DNA of 47,204 nucleotides from DASXRC01 sp036506495 (GCA_036506495.1 DASXRQ010000022.1:1-47204); one strand, 5' to 3'. Numbered from the stretch's first letter, positions 1 through 8,853 are shown. The notes: generated from the letters alone by a model not told the origin. Numbers and translations are program-made.

Positions 1-19
1 GCTCGAGCTCGTCGATCAT
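1..19 (-). CDS. start of a gene cut by the window edge, probably mltG
   Basis: An ATG at 19-17 overlaps the TGA stop of ruvX (18-16) in an ATGA junction and opens a frame, M-I-D-E-L-E, that runs off the window. A good ribosome site, GGAGG, lies 8 bases upstream inside the end of ruvX, so translation is probably coupled. In many actinobacteria alaS-ruvX is followed by mltG, the endolytic murein transglycosylase. Identity therefore rests on gene order alone; six codons cannot confirm it. Confidence 0.5.
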
Positions 20-504
20 CCAGTGCGCCTCCGCTGTCTTTCCAACCAGCTCTGCAGGATCTCGGTCGCGGCGACCTGGTCGACCACCGCGCGCTGACGG
101 CGTCCCCGCACGCCCCGCTCGGACAGCCTACGGGTTGCCACTACGGTCGACATCCTCTCGTCGGCCAGCCGCACCGGCACGGGCGCGATGGCGCCGGCCA
201 GGCGATCCGCGTACGCCCGGGCCTCGGCAGCGGCCGGACCCTCGTCACCGGCGAGTGTCACCGGCAGTCCCACGACCACTTCCACGCTCGCATGGACGTC
301 TACCAGTCGCGCAACTTCGGAGATATCGGACGGTACAGCACCTTCGCCCGCATTTTGGTCCCGTGCCAGGGTCGCCAACGGGCTGGCGAGGATGCCGTCC
401 GGGTCCGAGATGGCCACGCCGACGCGTACCCGGCCGACGTCGACGCCTAACCGGACTCCCCGGACGAATCCGCCCGACCTGGCGCGCTGATCGGAATCGG
501 TCAT
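16..504 (-). CDS. ruvX: RuvX/YqgF, Holliday-junction resolvase-like nuclease
   Basis: A 162-residue protein of the RNase H-like YqgF/RuvX family, which has been linked to Holliday-junction resolution and to pre-16S rRNA 5' end processing. The family signature is visible: the first strand with the acidic residue in G-V-D-V-G-R near residue 20, V-V-V-G-L-P in the middle, the D-E-R-M-S block, and V-D-Q-V-A-A-T-E-I-L near the C-terminus. The length is normal, with an N-terminal extension of about 15 residues. The start ATG overlaps the alaS stop in an ATGA junction (501-504), so the two are probably co-translated. The call is secure; which of the two proposed activities dominates is not visible here. 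Confidence 0.95.
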   Translation of the reverse strand: MTDSDQRARSGGFVRGVRLGVDVGRVRVGVAISDPDGILASPLATLARDQNAGEGAVPSDISEVARLVDVHASVEVVVGLPVTLAGDEGPAAAEARAYADRLAGAIAPVPVRLADERMSTVVATRRLSERGVRGRRQRAVVDQVAATEILQSWLERQRRRTG

Positions 505-3185
505 GCGGAGGCGACGGCCCTCTCCACCGCCGCCAGCAGGCGCGGCGCCTCGCCGTCGGGTACGCCACCGCCTTGCGCCAGGTCCGCGTTGCCGCCGCCG
601 CGGCCGGACAGCGCGCCCTTGACCAGGTCGGCCGCCGAAAGCCCGCGCGACTTCGCGGCCGCGTTCGCCGCGACCACGAGCGAGGCCTTGCCGCCGGCCC
701 GGGCGGCCACCGCGACGACCGCGGGCCGCTTCGGGTCGATCTTGCCGCGGATCTCCTGCGCGAGCGTACGCACGTCGTTGCCCACGGCGCCCTGCGGCGC
801 CTCGGTGCCGACGTAGGCGACGCCGTTCAGCTGTTTGGCCTGCGCCGCGAGCGCCGCCGCCCCGCCGAGCACGAGCTGGGCGCGCAGCTTCTCCAGCTCC
901 TTCTCGGCATCGCGCAGCGCGGTGATCGTCTGCTCGACGCGCTCGCCGACCTGGTCATTCGGGATTCGGTACAGCTCGGCCAGCCGTGAGACGAGCAGGT
1001 GCTCGCGGGCGAGGTAGCCGAACGCGTCGATGCCGACGAGCGCCTCCACCCGGCGTACCCCGGAGCCGATCGACGCCTCGGACAGGATCTTGACCAGCCC
1101 GAGCTGGCCGGACCGGGCCACGTGCGTGCCACCGCACAGCTCGCGGGCGTAGTCGCCGACCTCGACGACGCGCACCTCGGTGCCGTACTTCTCGCCGAAC
1201 AGCGCCATCGCGCCGAGCCGCCGCGCCTCCTCCTGCGACGTGATGAACGCGTGCACCTCGAGGTCCCTCATCAACACCTCGTTGACCTGCTGCTCGACGT
1301 CGTGCAGCACGCTGGGCGGGACGGCGCCGGGCGTGTTGAAGTCGAACCGCAGCCGGCCGGGCGCGTTGAGCGAACCGGCCTGCGTAGCGGTCTCCCCCAG
1401 GAAATTACGCATCGTCTGGTGCACCAGGTGCGTCGCGGTGTGCGAGCGGGAGATGGCCCGCCGGCGGTTCAGGTCGATCTCGGCGAACCCCGTCTCGCCG
1501 ACCCGGACCTCGCCGTGGTTCACCCGCGCCCGGTGCACGATCAGCCCGGGCACCGGCTCCTGCACGTCGAGCACCTCGACCTGCCCGGCGCCGAACGCGA
1601 TGACGCCGTGGTCGGGCTGCTGCCCGCCGCCCTCGGCGTAGAACGGCGTCGCGTCGAGGACCAGCTCGACGAGCTCGCCCTCGCCGGCCACCTCCAGCGG
1701 CCCGCCGGCGGACGTCATCAGCGCGATGACGGTGGCCTCCCGGGACACCTCGATGTACCCGGTGAACCGCACCGGCCCGCGGGTGTCAAGGGCGGCCCGG
1801 TACGCCGACAGGTCGACGTGGCCGGTCTTGCGCGCCAGCGCGTCCGCCTTGGCGCGGGCGCGCTGGTCCGCCATCAGCCGGCGAAATCCGTCCTCGTCCA
1901 CGGTGAGGCCCTGCTCGGCCGCGATCTCGAGGGTCAGATCGATCGGGAAGCCGTACGTGTCGTGCAGTTGGAACGCGTTGTCGCCGGAGAGCTCGCGCCC
2001 GCCGCCCGCCGTCGTCTCCGCGATGGCGGTGTCCAGGATCGTCGTGCCGGCGCGCAGGGTGGCGAGGAACGCGTCCTCCTCCGCGTACGCATACTGCGAG
2101 ATCCGTTCGAAGTCGTCGGCCAGCTCGGGGTAGGACGGCGCCATGCAGTCCCGCGCGATCGGCAGGAGCAACGGCATCGCGGGTTCCTGCCAGCCGAGCA
2201 GCCGGATCGAGCGGATCGCCCGACGCATGATGCGCCGCAGCACGTATCCCCGGCCCTCGTTGGCCGGCGTCACCCCGTCACCGATGAGCATCAGCGCGGT
2301 ACGCACGTGGTCGGCGATCACCCGCAGGCGTACGTCGTCGGGGTGCGACTCGGCCGCTATGTGGCCGGACCTCGCGCCGTAGCGGACCCCGGTCAGCTCG
2401 GCGGCGCGGTCCAGGATCGGGCGGACCTCGTCGATCTCGTAGAGGTTGTCGACGCCCTGCAGGATCGCGGCGATCCGCTCGAGGCCCATGCCGGTGTCGA
2501 TGTTCTTCGCCGGGAGCGGGCCCTCGATTTCGAAGTCCTCCTTGCTGCGCACGGCGGAGAGCTGCTCCTGCATGAAGACGAGGTTCCAGAACTCCAGATA
2601 GCGGTCCTCGTCGACGTCTGGCCCGCCCTCCTTGCCGTAGTCCGGTCCGCGGTCCAGGTAGATCTCGGAGCACGGCCCGCCCGGGCCGGGGATTCCCATG
2701 TGCCAGTAGTTGTCCTTCTTGCCCCGGCGGACAATCCGCTCCAGCGGCAGGCCGACCCGCTTGTGCCAGATGTCCACGGCCTCGTCATCGTCGAGGTAGA
2801 CCGTCGCCCACAACTTCTCCGGGTCGAGCCCAAACCCGCCGTCCGCGACCGGCTTGGTGATCAGCTCCCAGGCGAGCGTGATCGCGCCGTCCTTGAAGTA
2901 GTCGCCGAACGAGAAGTTGCCGTTCATCTGGAAGAACGTGCCGTGCCGGCTGGTCTTGCCGACCTCCTCGATGTCCGGCGTGCGAAGGCACTTCTGCACG
3001 CTGACCGCGCGGATGAACGGCGGCGTCCGCTGGCCCAGGAAGTACGGCACGAACTGCACCATGCCGGCGTTCACGAACAGCAGGTTCGGGTCGTCGATTG
3101 CGGGCAGCGGGGCGCTGGGCACCACGTGGTGCCCGTTCCGTTCGAAGTGGGCGAGGAATCGCCGCTTGACCTCCGCCGTTCTCAT
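501..3185 (-). CDS. alaS: alanyl-tRNA synthetase
   Basis: The 894-residue cytoplasmic enzyme charges tRNA-Ala and removes mischarged Ser and Gly. The order of parts is normal: class II catalytic core at the N-terminus (V-N-A-G-M-V-Q-F near residue 38), tRNA-recognition region, editing domain with H-T-A-T-H at 582-586 and C-G-G-T-H at 684-688 (the zinc and editing ligands), then the C-Ala domain ending in the glycine-rich G-G-G-N-A-D-L-A-Q-G-G-G segment. The length matches the family. The start overlaps the stop of the upstream DUF6167 gene (3182-3185) and the stop overlaps ruvX, so it lies in a tightly coupled operon DUF948 - DUF6167 - alaS - ruvX. No T-box or other leader is possible at this spacing. 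Confidence 0.98.
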   Translation of the reverse strand: MRTAEVKRRFLAHFERNGHHVVPSAPLPAIDDPNLLFVNAGMVQFVPYFLGQRTPPFIRAVSVQKCLRTPDIEEVGKTSRHGTFFQMNGNFSFGDYFKDGAITLAWELITKPVADGGFGLDPEKLWATVYLDDDEAVDIWHKRVGLPLERIVRRGKKDNYWHMGIPGPGGPCSEIYLDRGPDYGKEGGPDVDEDRYLEFWNLVFMQEQLSAVRSKEDFEIEGPLPAKNIDTGMGLERIAAILQGVDNLYEIDEVRPILDRAAELTGVRYGARSGHIAAESHPDDVRLRVIADHVRTALMLIGDGVTPANEGRGYVLRRIMRRAIRSIRLLGWQEPAMPLLLPIARDCMAPSYPELADDFERISQYAYAEEDAFLATLRAGTTILDTAIAETTAGGGRELSGDNAFQLHDTYGFPIDLTLEIAAEQGLTVDEDGFRRLMADQRARAKADALARKTGHVDLSAYRAALDTRGPVRFTGYIEVSREATVIALMTSAGGPLEVAGEGELVELVLDATPFYAEGGGQQPDHGVIAFGAGQVEVLDVQEPVPGLIVHRARVNHGEVRVGETGFAEIDLNRRRAISRSHTATHLVHQTMRNFLGETATQAGSLNAPGRLRFDFNTPGAVPPSVLHDVEQQVNEVLMRDLEVHAFITSQEEARRLGAMALFGEKYGTEVRVVEVGDYARELCGGTHVARSGQLGLVKILSEASIGSGVRRVEALVGIDAFGYLAREHLLVSRLAELYRIPNDQVGERVEQTITALRDAEKELEKLRAQLVLGGAAALAAQAKQLNGVAYVGTEAPQGAVGNDVRTLAQEIRGKIDPKRPAVVAVAARAGGKASLVVAANAAAKSRGLSAADLVKGALSGRGGGNADLAQGGGVPDGEAPRLLAAVERAVASA

Positions 3186-3502
3186 CGCGCGCCTTCCTTG
3201 CCCCTCTCTGAGAATCTGTCCCGACCATCAAACGTGCCACGCTCCGGGTACAGGTCGTCCAAGTCGTCCTCGTCGAGCGCGACGCCCTCGGCGAACGCCT
3301 CCTGGATCTGTTGCTCCCGCTCGGCCATGCCGGCCCTGACGTCGTCCATGAAGCTACGCACGGAGTCGACCAGGCCGCCGGTCGAGCGCCGCATCGACGA
3401 GGCGATACCGCGAGGACCGTACGCCTGGGCCCGTTTGGTCACCGTCCGCACGACGATCACGCCCACGGCCGCGCCCACACCGAGCCAGAACAACCGCTTC
3501 AT
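3182..3502 (-). CDS. DUF6167-like single-pass membrane protein
   Basis: This 106-residue protein opens with a short hydrophobic segment (F-W-L-G-V-G-A-A-V-G-V-I-V-V, about residues 5-19), followed by a basic amphipathic stretch and a strongly acidic segment (D-E-D-D-L-D-D-L) near residue 80. A small protein of this build between a DUF948 gene and alaS is a recurring actinobacterial arrangement, and I assign it to DUF6167 on that basis. Its stop overlaps the alaS start by 4 bases. Function is unknown. The N-terminal anchor and charged tail suggest a cytoplasmic-facing membrane-associated protein, possibly acting with the DUF948 neighbour; that is inference. Confidence 0.75.
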   Translation of the reverse strand: MKRLFWLGVGAAVGVIVVRTVTKRAQAYGPRGIASSMRRSTGGLVDSVRSFMDDVRAGMAEREQQIQEAFAEGVALDEDDLDDLYPERGTFDGRDRFSERGKEGAR

Positions 3503-3563
3503 GGGCTACATCCTTCCTGGCCGCCCGCCAACAGCGGCGGCCGGCCCCATCCGCCGCGCTCGG

Positions 3564-4025
3564 TCAGCGAGCGGAATGGCGTGCGGCCCGGCGTCGCTGC
3601 TTCACCACGGCCCGGACCTCGCGCTCCTCGTCCGCGTGCCGGCGCTTGGCCGCGGCCCTGCGGACGCCGTAGCTGAACGCGGCCACCTTCACCAGTGGAC
3701 TGGACGCCGCGGCGGTCACCACGGTGGCCAGGTTCGCCACGTTGGCCGTCACCTGCTCGGCGTGGCCGGTGATCGTGTCGATCTTTGCGAGCTGCAGGTT
3801 CACTCCGTCGAGCGAGGTGTGCGCCTGCCCGAGCGCGGTGTTCACGTTCTCGACCGTGGTGTTGACGTTGCCGAGCAGCGGCGCGGTGCGGTCGTTGAGG
3901 TCGTTGATCGCGCGGGTCGCCGCGTCGACCGTGTGCCGCAGCCGAAGGATCGGCACCGCGAGCACGAGGACGAGCATGACGAAGGCCCCGGACGCGATCA
4001 GGCCCGCGATCTCTCCACCCGACAC
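3564..4025 (-). CDS. DUF948-family membrane protein
   Basis: The protein has 153 residues from the GTG at 4025-4023, chosen because GAGGGGG lies just upstream; the longer in-frame ATG at 4079 has no comparable site. It has an N-terminal membrane helix (I-A-G-L-I-A-S-G-A-F-V-M-L-V-L-V-L-A, about 6-25), then a long, largely heptad-patterned helical region rich in T, N and V (about 40-115), and a very basic C-terminal tail. This is the DUF948 architecture, similar to a membrane-anchored coiled coil. It lies 61 bases upstream of the DUF6167 gene in the same direction. Function is unknown; such proteins are often annotated only by domain. Confidence 0.8.
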   Translation of the reverse strand: MSGGEIAGLIASGAFVMLVLVLAVPILRLRHTVDAATRAINDLNDRTAPLLGNVNTTVENVNTALGQAHTSLDGVNLQLAKIDTITGHAEQVTANVANLATVVTAAASSPLVKVAAFSYGVRRAAAKRRHADEEREVRAVVKQRRRAARHSAR

Positions 4026-4155
4026 GTGTCCCCCTCTACAACCGGTGGGCGATGCACGTTCGTACGCGCCGGCGCGCACCGTCCACTCTGGGCCAACGTG
4101 CAGACCCTACCGTTCGTCACGGCACATGGCGCGCTGGCCGTCGTTTCGGCGGGGA

Positions 4156-6966
4156 TCAGGACGGTGCGATGGTGATGTCGGGCAGCGGTTCATCGGTCGG
4201 GATGATGTCCGGATCCTCGCCGGTGAGGCCCGGATCCTGCGATTGCTGGGGCCGTGCGCGGTCGTCGGCGATCCGGTTGCGCACCTTGACCGAGACCACC
4301 GAGCCGGTGCAGGGGTCCGCACCGGGCGAGGCCGCGGCGCCCGCGCCGGGGCCGATCGTCGGACGCAGCCGCGCGGGGTCGTACGCGCATGCCGGCTTGC
4401 GCACCCACAGGTCCAGCGTGTACTCGTCGCGCTGCCAGCAGGTGTAGTGCCCGTCGACGGGAGTGTCGGGGCAGAGCGCCACCTTCCATCGGCGCCAGCC
4501 GTCGGCGGCGAGCGCCTTCTCGTACGCCGTCGCGGTCTCGTCCGGGCCGCGCGAGGAGTTGATCGTCCGCTCGCGGAACCGGCACTCGATGAAGCACCAC
4601 CGGCTGCCGTCGACCCGGTCGTCGGTCGCGACCGCTGCCCACCGGGGCACGTCCAGCCCGTCCAGCGTGTTGAACACCGGGTCTCGGGTGGCCGCCCGGA
4701 TCCCGAAGTACAGCGGCAGCGCGCCGAGCACCAACAGCGCGCTGACGACCAGCGTCATCATGCGCAGCCGTCGCTGCTCGCGCAGCTGGCGGTGCAACTC
4801 CGACCGGGCGCCGCGGATCGCCGTGACGCCAGCCGAGACACCCGCGGCCAGCGGACGACCCGACATCCGGCGCGGTGGAGCCCCAGGCAACGGAACATCC
4901 ATTGGTACGCCGTGTGGAGCGGCCGGCACACCCGCGTGCGCGGCCGGCGGGATGCCGGGAGCCGAGTGGCCCGCGGGTGCGCCGCTCCGCGGCCGGATGG
5001 GTGCGTCGGGTGGACCGACGACAGCGCGTCCCAGCCCCGCTGGCGACGGAGCTTGGCGCCCCGGCATCGGCGGTCCGATCGGCGGCGCCACGGGGCCGCC
5101 CGCAGCGGTCGGTGGGCCCGACGTGACCGGGCCGCCGGCCGGCAGCGGGCCGCGGCCACGCGCCCGGCCCGGGACGCGGGGGCCGCCGAGCGGCACGGCC
5201 GGAGCACCCGGCCCGGCCGGAGCACCCGGCCCGGCCGGAGCGACCGGGCCGGCCGGACCGACCGGGCCGGTCGGCGGTGCCGGACCGCGGTGGACCGGGC
5301 TCCCGTGCGCGCCCGGCGCGATCGGGGTGTCCGGCGGTGCGAGCGGTCGACCGCCGCGCGGGGCCGGACCTCGTGGGCGAGCGGGCGGAATCGGGGTCAG
5401 GCCCGAGGCCGGCCTCGACGTCGGGCGGGGAGGCATCGGTCCGGCGGGCGGCATAGGCGCGACCGGCGGCGCCGGCGCCACGGGCGGCGGCACGGGTGGT
5501 GCCGCAGGCGCGACCGCGCCCGCGGCGCGCGCCGAACTCCGGCGGATCCAGTCGGACGGCCGGGGCGGCCGCCGGCGTTCGGTCGGCGCGGCACCGGGCG
5601 CCTGGCCCGGCGCGGGACCTGACGTCTGCCCTGGGGCGGGACCTGGCGCCCGGCCTGGCGGCGGACCTGACGTCTGGCCCGGGGCGGGACCTGGCGTCCG
5701 GCCTGGCGCCGGGCCTGGCGCCTGGCCGGGCGAGCCCCATGGCTCCCGCGAGCGATCGGGGATGCGACCCCGGGTGCCCGTCGGGGGGTCCGCCTCCGGG
5801 CCGACCCGGGCGGGCCACTGGGGCCGTCCGGGCGGGAACGGTCCGGGCCGCGGTCGAACCGGCGGGGCGGGCGCTGGCACCGCTGGCGTAGGTGGGGGCG
5901 GCGCGGCCGCGGATGGCGGGGCGTCGCGCTGGGCGGCGCCGGCAGGGGGTGGACCCTGTCCGGGTGCGCCGCCCCTACGTAGTGGTACGAAGCGCCCGCC
6001 CAGCCGACGGCCGGGCTCGCGCAGAGAGGGATCGGCACCAGGCACGGACGGCGCGGCCGATCCCGGCGGGATCGGCGATGGCGGCTGCAGTCCCGGGCCG
6101 GTTCGCGCGGAACCGGTCGGTGGCGGGCGGCGTCCGGAGGGCGGAGGTGGGGTGGCGTCGCCGCGCCCAACCCGGTCCCGGGCCGGGTCGACGGGTGTGA
6201 TCGCCGGCCTGATGGCTGGTCGCCGGCCTGCGGTGGGCTCGCCGGTCACCGGAGGCCGGGAAAGGACGTCGTCCGGAGCGCCGTGTCGAGCCGTTTCGGT
6301 CGGCGCTCCGTGGCGGCCGCCGTCCGGCGGCGAGCCCGGGCGCCCGAGGTCCGGCAGCGCACCGTGCCGGCCCGTCTCGGCCGACGCGCCGTGGCGGCTG
6401 GAGTCGGGATGGCGAGCCTCCGCCGCCGCGCGGCGGGCGCCGGTCGCGTCCGCCGCCGCCGCGGGCGAGCCGTGCCGGCTCGCGCCGTCGGGTGTTCCGC
6501 GCCGGCTAGGTCGCACACCATCCGACGGCGGCCCCAGCGGCACGGCATCCGACGGGGCGCCGTGCCGGCCTGCCTCCGGCGGGGCGCCGTGCCGGCCCGC
6601 CCGCGCCTGGCGCTCCTCCTCCGCCGCGCGACGGGCACCGACCGCGTCCGCCGCGCCGCCGGGGGATGCGTACGGTGATTGCCCCGACTCGGCCCGCGGC
6701 CGCGGCCGGCGGCCCCGTACGGGTGGCTCCGACCCGCCGGAGGCAGGCCGATCGAGGTGGCCGGCCGGGTCGTGGGGGCCGATGTCCACCCGCTGCTCCT
6801 TGGCGTCGCGCAGGTCGGCGAGCCAGCCCATTTCCTCGCCGCCGACCCGGGTGTCGTCGGCGTCCTCGCCGCGCCCGCGCCCCCAACGTCGGCCGCGACC
6901 GCGGCCGGCGGCCGGATCGGGCCGCCGGTCCGGGCCGTCCGGCACATCGGGATCGCGCGATGTCAC
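4156..6966 (-). CDS. very large proline-rich single-pass membrane protein with a cysteine-bearing outer domain
   Basis: The product has 936 residues and I do not recognise its function. Residues 1-55 carry a basic start and a short conserved-looking stretch (M-G-W-L-A-D-L-R-D-A-K). Residues about 85-730 are low complexity (P, G, A, R), including at least six R-H-G-[AS] units near 140-240, an octapeptide series of the type P-G-[QR]-x-x-G-P-A, and a collagen-like G-P-x block. One membrane helix follows at about 735-757 (M-M-T-L-V-V-S-A-L-L-V-L-G-A-L-P). The last 180 residues form a folded-looking domain with six cysteines (C-F-I-E-C, L-C-P, T-C-W, A-C-A-Y, P-C-T), presumably outside the cell with disulfides. 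The ATG overlaps the rarA stop (ATGA). The proline-rich part resembles cytoplasmic scaffolds; that is inference. Confidence 0.75.
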   Translation of the reverse strand: MTSRDPDVPDGPDRRPDPAAGRGRGRRWGRGRGEDADDTRVGGEEMGWLADLRDAKEQRVDIGPHDPAGHLDRPASGGSEPPVRGRRPRPRAESGQSPYASPGGAADAVGARRAAEEERQARAGRHGAPPEAGRHGAPSDAVPLGPPSDGVRPSRRGTPDGASRHGSPAAAADATGARRAAAEARHPDSSRHGASAETGRHGALPDLGRPGSPPDGGRHGAPTETARHGAPDDVLSRPPVTGEPTAGRRPAIRPAITPVDPARDRVGRGDATPPPPSGRRPPPTGSARTGPGLQPPSPIPPGSAAPSVPGADPSLREPGRRLGGRFVPLRRGGAPGQGPPPAGAAQRDAPPSAAAPPPPTPAVPAPAPPVRPRPGPFPPGRPQWPARVGPEADPPTGTRGRIPDRSREPWGSPGQAPGPAPGRTPGPAPGQTSGPPPGRAPGPAPGQTSGPAPGQAPGAAPTERRRPPRPSDWIRRSSARAAGAVAPAAPPVPPPVAPAPPVAPMPPAGPMPPRPTSRPASGLTPIPPARPRGPAPRGGRPLAPPDTPIAPGAHGSPVHRGPAPPTGPVGPAGPVAPAGPGAPAGPGAPAVPLGGPRVPGRARGRGPLPAGGPVTSGPPTAAGGPVAPPIGPPMPGRQAPSPAGLGRAVVGPPDAPIRPRSGAPAGHSAPGIPPAAHAGVPAAPHGVPMDVPLPGAPPRRMSGRPLAAGVSAGVTAIRGARSELHRQLREQRRLRMMTLVVSALLVLGALPLYFGIRAATRDPVFNTLDGLDVPRWAAVATDDRVDGSRWCFIECRFRERTINSSRGPDETATAYEKALAADGWRRWKVALCPDTPVDGHYTCWQRDEYTLDLWVRKPACAYDPARLRPTIGPGAGAAASPGADPCTGSVVSVKVRNRIADDRARPQQSQDPGLTGEDPDIIPTDEPLPDITIAPS
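5197..5268. repeat. tandem repeat, 18-bp unit, four copies
   Basis: Four consecutive 18-bp units of the form GGCCGGAGCACCCGGCCC lie inside the proline-rich membrane protein gene. The first two copies are identical; the third and fourth differ at two to three positions. On the coding strand each unit encodes a G-P-A-G-x-x hexapeptide, giving the collagen-like block. Identical adjacent units suggest recent slippage expansion, so copy number may differ between strains. Confidence 0.85.
5602..5730. repeat. tandem repeat, about 24-bp unit, five to six copies
   Basis: Imperfect 24-bp units, paired into a 48-bp higher-order period (alternate units carry a shared GACCTGACGTCTG block), lie inside the proline-rich membrane protein gene. 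Each unit encodes an octapeptide P-G-[QR]-x-[PS]-G-P-[AP]. The array is in frame. The higher-order period implies that pairs of units were duplicated together. Confidence 0.85.
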
Positions 6967-8390
6967 TGTTGGCCCTCCCCGGGCGGTGCCGTGGCGCCGG
7001 CGTCAACGGGCTCGCCGCGCACGAGGCGACGCAGCCTCGGCAGACGATCGGCGACTGCCCGCTCCGCACCGTGTTCGCTCGGACGGTAGTAGTCCACCCC
7101 GGCGAGATCCTCGGGCGGGTACTGCTGTGTGACGACGCCCATCGGATCGTCGTGCGGGTACCGGTACCCCGCCCCGTGACCGAGTCCGCGGGAGCCCGGA
7201 TAGTGCGCGTCGCGGAGGTGTCGCGGCACGGTCGTCCCGCGCCCGGCCCGCACGTCGGCCACCGCGGCGCCGATCGCGGACACGACCGCGTTCGACTTCG
7301 GCGCGGTCGCCATGTGTATGACGGCCTGGGCCAGATTGAGCTGCGCCTCGGGCAGCCCGACGTACTCGACGGCGTGCGCGGCCGCGGTCGCGACGACGAG
7401 CGCGGTCGGGTCGGCCATGCCCACGTCCTCGCTGGCGAAGATGACGATGCGGCGCGCGATGAAGCGGGGATCCTCCCCCGCGACGAGCATTCGCGCCAGG
7501 TAGTGCAACGCGGCGTCCACGTCCGAGCCGCGCATGCTCTTGATGAACGCGCTCGTCACGTCGTAATGCGCGTCGCCGTCCCGGTCGTAGCGCACCGCGG
7601 CGATGTCCACCGCCTGCTCGGCCGTACGCAGATCGATCTCGGTCGAGCCACGGGCCGCGGCGGAGTTCGCCGCCGCCTCGAGGGCGGTCAGGGCCTTACG
7701 CACGTCACCGCTCGCGAGGCGTACCAAATGATCCTCTGCCTCGGGCAGCAGGGTGACCGTTCCCGCCAGGCCGCGCTCGTCGGCGAGCGCGCGGCGAACG
7801 AGCCCGCGCACCGCGTCGTCGTCCAGCGGGTGCAGGGTGAGCAGCACGCACCGCGACAGCAGTGGTGAGATCACGGAGAAGTACGGGTTCTCCGTGGTCG
7901 CGGCGAGGAGGGTGACCGTCCGGTCCTCCACCGCGGCGAGCAGCGAGTCCTGCTGTGTCTTGCTGAACCGGTGAACCTCGTCGATGAACAGCACCGTCGG
8001 CGGGCCGCCGGTCCGACGTTCCCGACGCGCGGCGTCGATCACGCCGCGGACGTCCTTCACCCCCGCGGACAGCGCGGACATCGCGACGAACCGGCGGTCG
8101 GTCGCGGCGGCCACCAGGTGCGCGATCGTGGTCTTGCCACTGCCCGGCGGCCCCCACAGGATGACCGACATCGGCGTCGCGCCGGCCACGAGCTGGCGCA
8201 GCGGAGAGCCCGGGGCCAGCAGGTGGTCCTGACCCACGAGCTCGTCGAGGCTCGCCGGGCGCATGCGGACGGGCAGCGGTGAGTCTGGGCGCGGCGCGCC
8301 GAACCCGACGGCACGGTCACCGCCGACGGACCCCGGGGCGGTCCGTACGCCACCGGAGTCGCCGAGGGGAAACAGGCCGTCGGGCTCCAT
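6963..8390 (-). CDS. rarA: RarA/MgsA, replication-associated AAA+ ATPase
   Basis: This 475-residue member of the RarA (MgsA/WRNIP1) family acts at stalled replication forks. The Walker A motif G-P-P-G-S-G-K-T-T is at 80-88 and Walker B with D-E at 137-138 (F-I-D-E-V-H-R-F-S-K-T-Q-Q-D). Sensor 1 is A-A-T-T-E-N-P-Y-F-S, typical of RarA rather than RuvB. The C-terminal tetramerisation part (S-A-F-I-K-S-M-R-G-S-D-V-D-A-A-L-H-Y-L-A-R-M and Y-P-H-D-D) is complete. About 40 residues precede the core. Its stop overlaps the start of the proline-rich membrane protein gene by 4 bases, so the two are probably made from one message. Confidence 0.96.
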   Translation of the reverse strand: MEPDGLFPLGDSGGVRTAPGSVGGDRAVGFGAPRPDSPLPVRMRPASLDELVGQDHLLAPGSPLRQLVAGATPMSVILWGPPGSGKTTIAHLVAAATDRRFVAMSALSAGVKDVRGVIDAARRERRTGGPPTVLFIDEVHRFSKTQQDSLLAAVEDRTVTLLAATTENPYFSVISPLLSRCVLLTLHPLDDDAVRGLVRRALADERGLAGTVTLLPEAEDHLVRLASGDVRKALTALEAAANSAAARGSTEIDLRTAEQAVDIAAVRYDRDGDAHYDVTSAFIKSMRGSDVDAALHYLARMLVAGEDPRFIARRIVIFASEDVGMADPTALVVATAAAHAVEYVGLPEAQLNLAQAVIHMATAPKSNAVVSAIGAAVADVRAGRGTTVPRHLRDAHYPGSRGLGHGAGYRYPHDDPMGVVTQQYPPEDLAGVDYYRPSEHGAERAVADRLPRLRRLVRGEPVDAGATAPPGEGQQ

Positions 8391-8454
8391 CGCGCAAACA
8401 CTACCGGCCCACTCCAGGCTGCCCGAAATGCGCCGAATGACGAGCGTTTAACGT

Positions 8455-8529
8455 GTCGATCTTGCAGCTGTGGTGCCCTACAAACACCGTCAATCGCACC
8501 AAGTCGCCCACCATGACTGCAAGATCGAC
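8455..8529. repeat. intergenic inverted repeat, family 1 copy A
   Basis: Arms GTCGATCTTGCAG (8455-8467) and CTGCAAGATCGAC (8517-8529) are perfect 13-bp complements. The match resumes three bases further in with TGGTG/CACCA, leaving a loop of about 33 bases. It lies 36 bases past the stop of the small membrane protein gene. The outer sequence GTCGATCT is shared with the elements at 17449-17506 and 27076-27095. It could form a stable hairpin in RNA, but there is no U-tract, so a classical intrinsic terminator is not shown. Confidence 0.85.
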
Positions 8530-8564
8530 GAGAGCGGGCGGGCGTGGAGCCAGCGCAGCTTGGC

Positions 8565-8765
8565 TCAGCCGGGTCCGGGGCGCCGGCCGCGGTAGCCGCG
8601 GTACCCGCGCCAACTGCCAACGCCGGCGAAGTGCAGGGCCAGGAACAGCAGCCCCGCAATCATCAAGGTGGTGGAGTTGAACGCGTCCGAGGCGCCGAGG
8701 TTCGTGTCGAACAGGTCCAGGAGCAGCGCGAAACCGAAGATGATCGCTGCGATGATCGCGAACAT
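8565..8765 (-). CDS. small membrane protein, function unknown
   Basis: A 66-residue protein with two hydrophobic segments (M-F-A-I-I-A-A-I-I-F-G-F-A-L-L-L, 1-18; T-L-M-I-A-G-L-L-F-L-A-L-H-F, about 33-47) joined by a short polar loop and ending in a G-Y-R-G-Y-R-G basic tail. A strong ribosome site, GGAGGA, lies 4 bases before the ATG, which supports real expression despite the size. It stands alone, 88 bases beyond the rmlD-like gene's stop. No function can be assigned. Confidence 0.75.
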   Translation of the reverse strand: MFAIIAAIIFGFALLLDLFDTNLGASDAFNSTTLMIAGLLFLALHFAGVGSWRGYRGYRGRRPGPG

Positions 8766-8853
8766 GCCATCCTCCGGGGGGGTACGCCGTTGGGGTGATG
8801 AACGTCGCTGAACTACCCGGTTCCCGCGATCTCTAATCGTCCACGGTGGAGAG

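Noticed and set aside
999..4175. 1058-codon open frame on the plus strand
   Set aside because: It lies antisense to alaS, DUF6167 and DUF948, has R/P/A/G-biased composition and no family motifs. Long antisense frames are expected at this GC content.
5197..5730. Regularly spaced repeats that might suggest a CRISPR array
   Set aside because: Units are directly adjacent without unique spacers, are in frame, and encode Gly/Pro repeats.
4463..7132. 889-codon plus-strand frame
   Set aside because: It mirrors the repeat-rich membrane protein. The opposite frame has the membrane helix, cysteine domain and ATGA coupling, so it is the real one.
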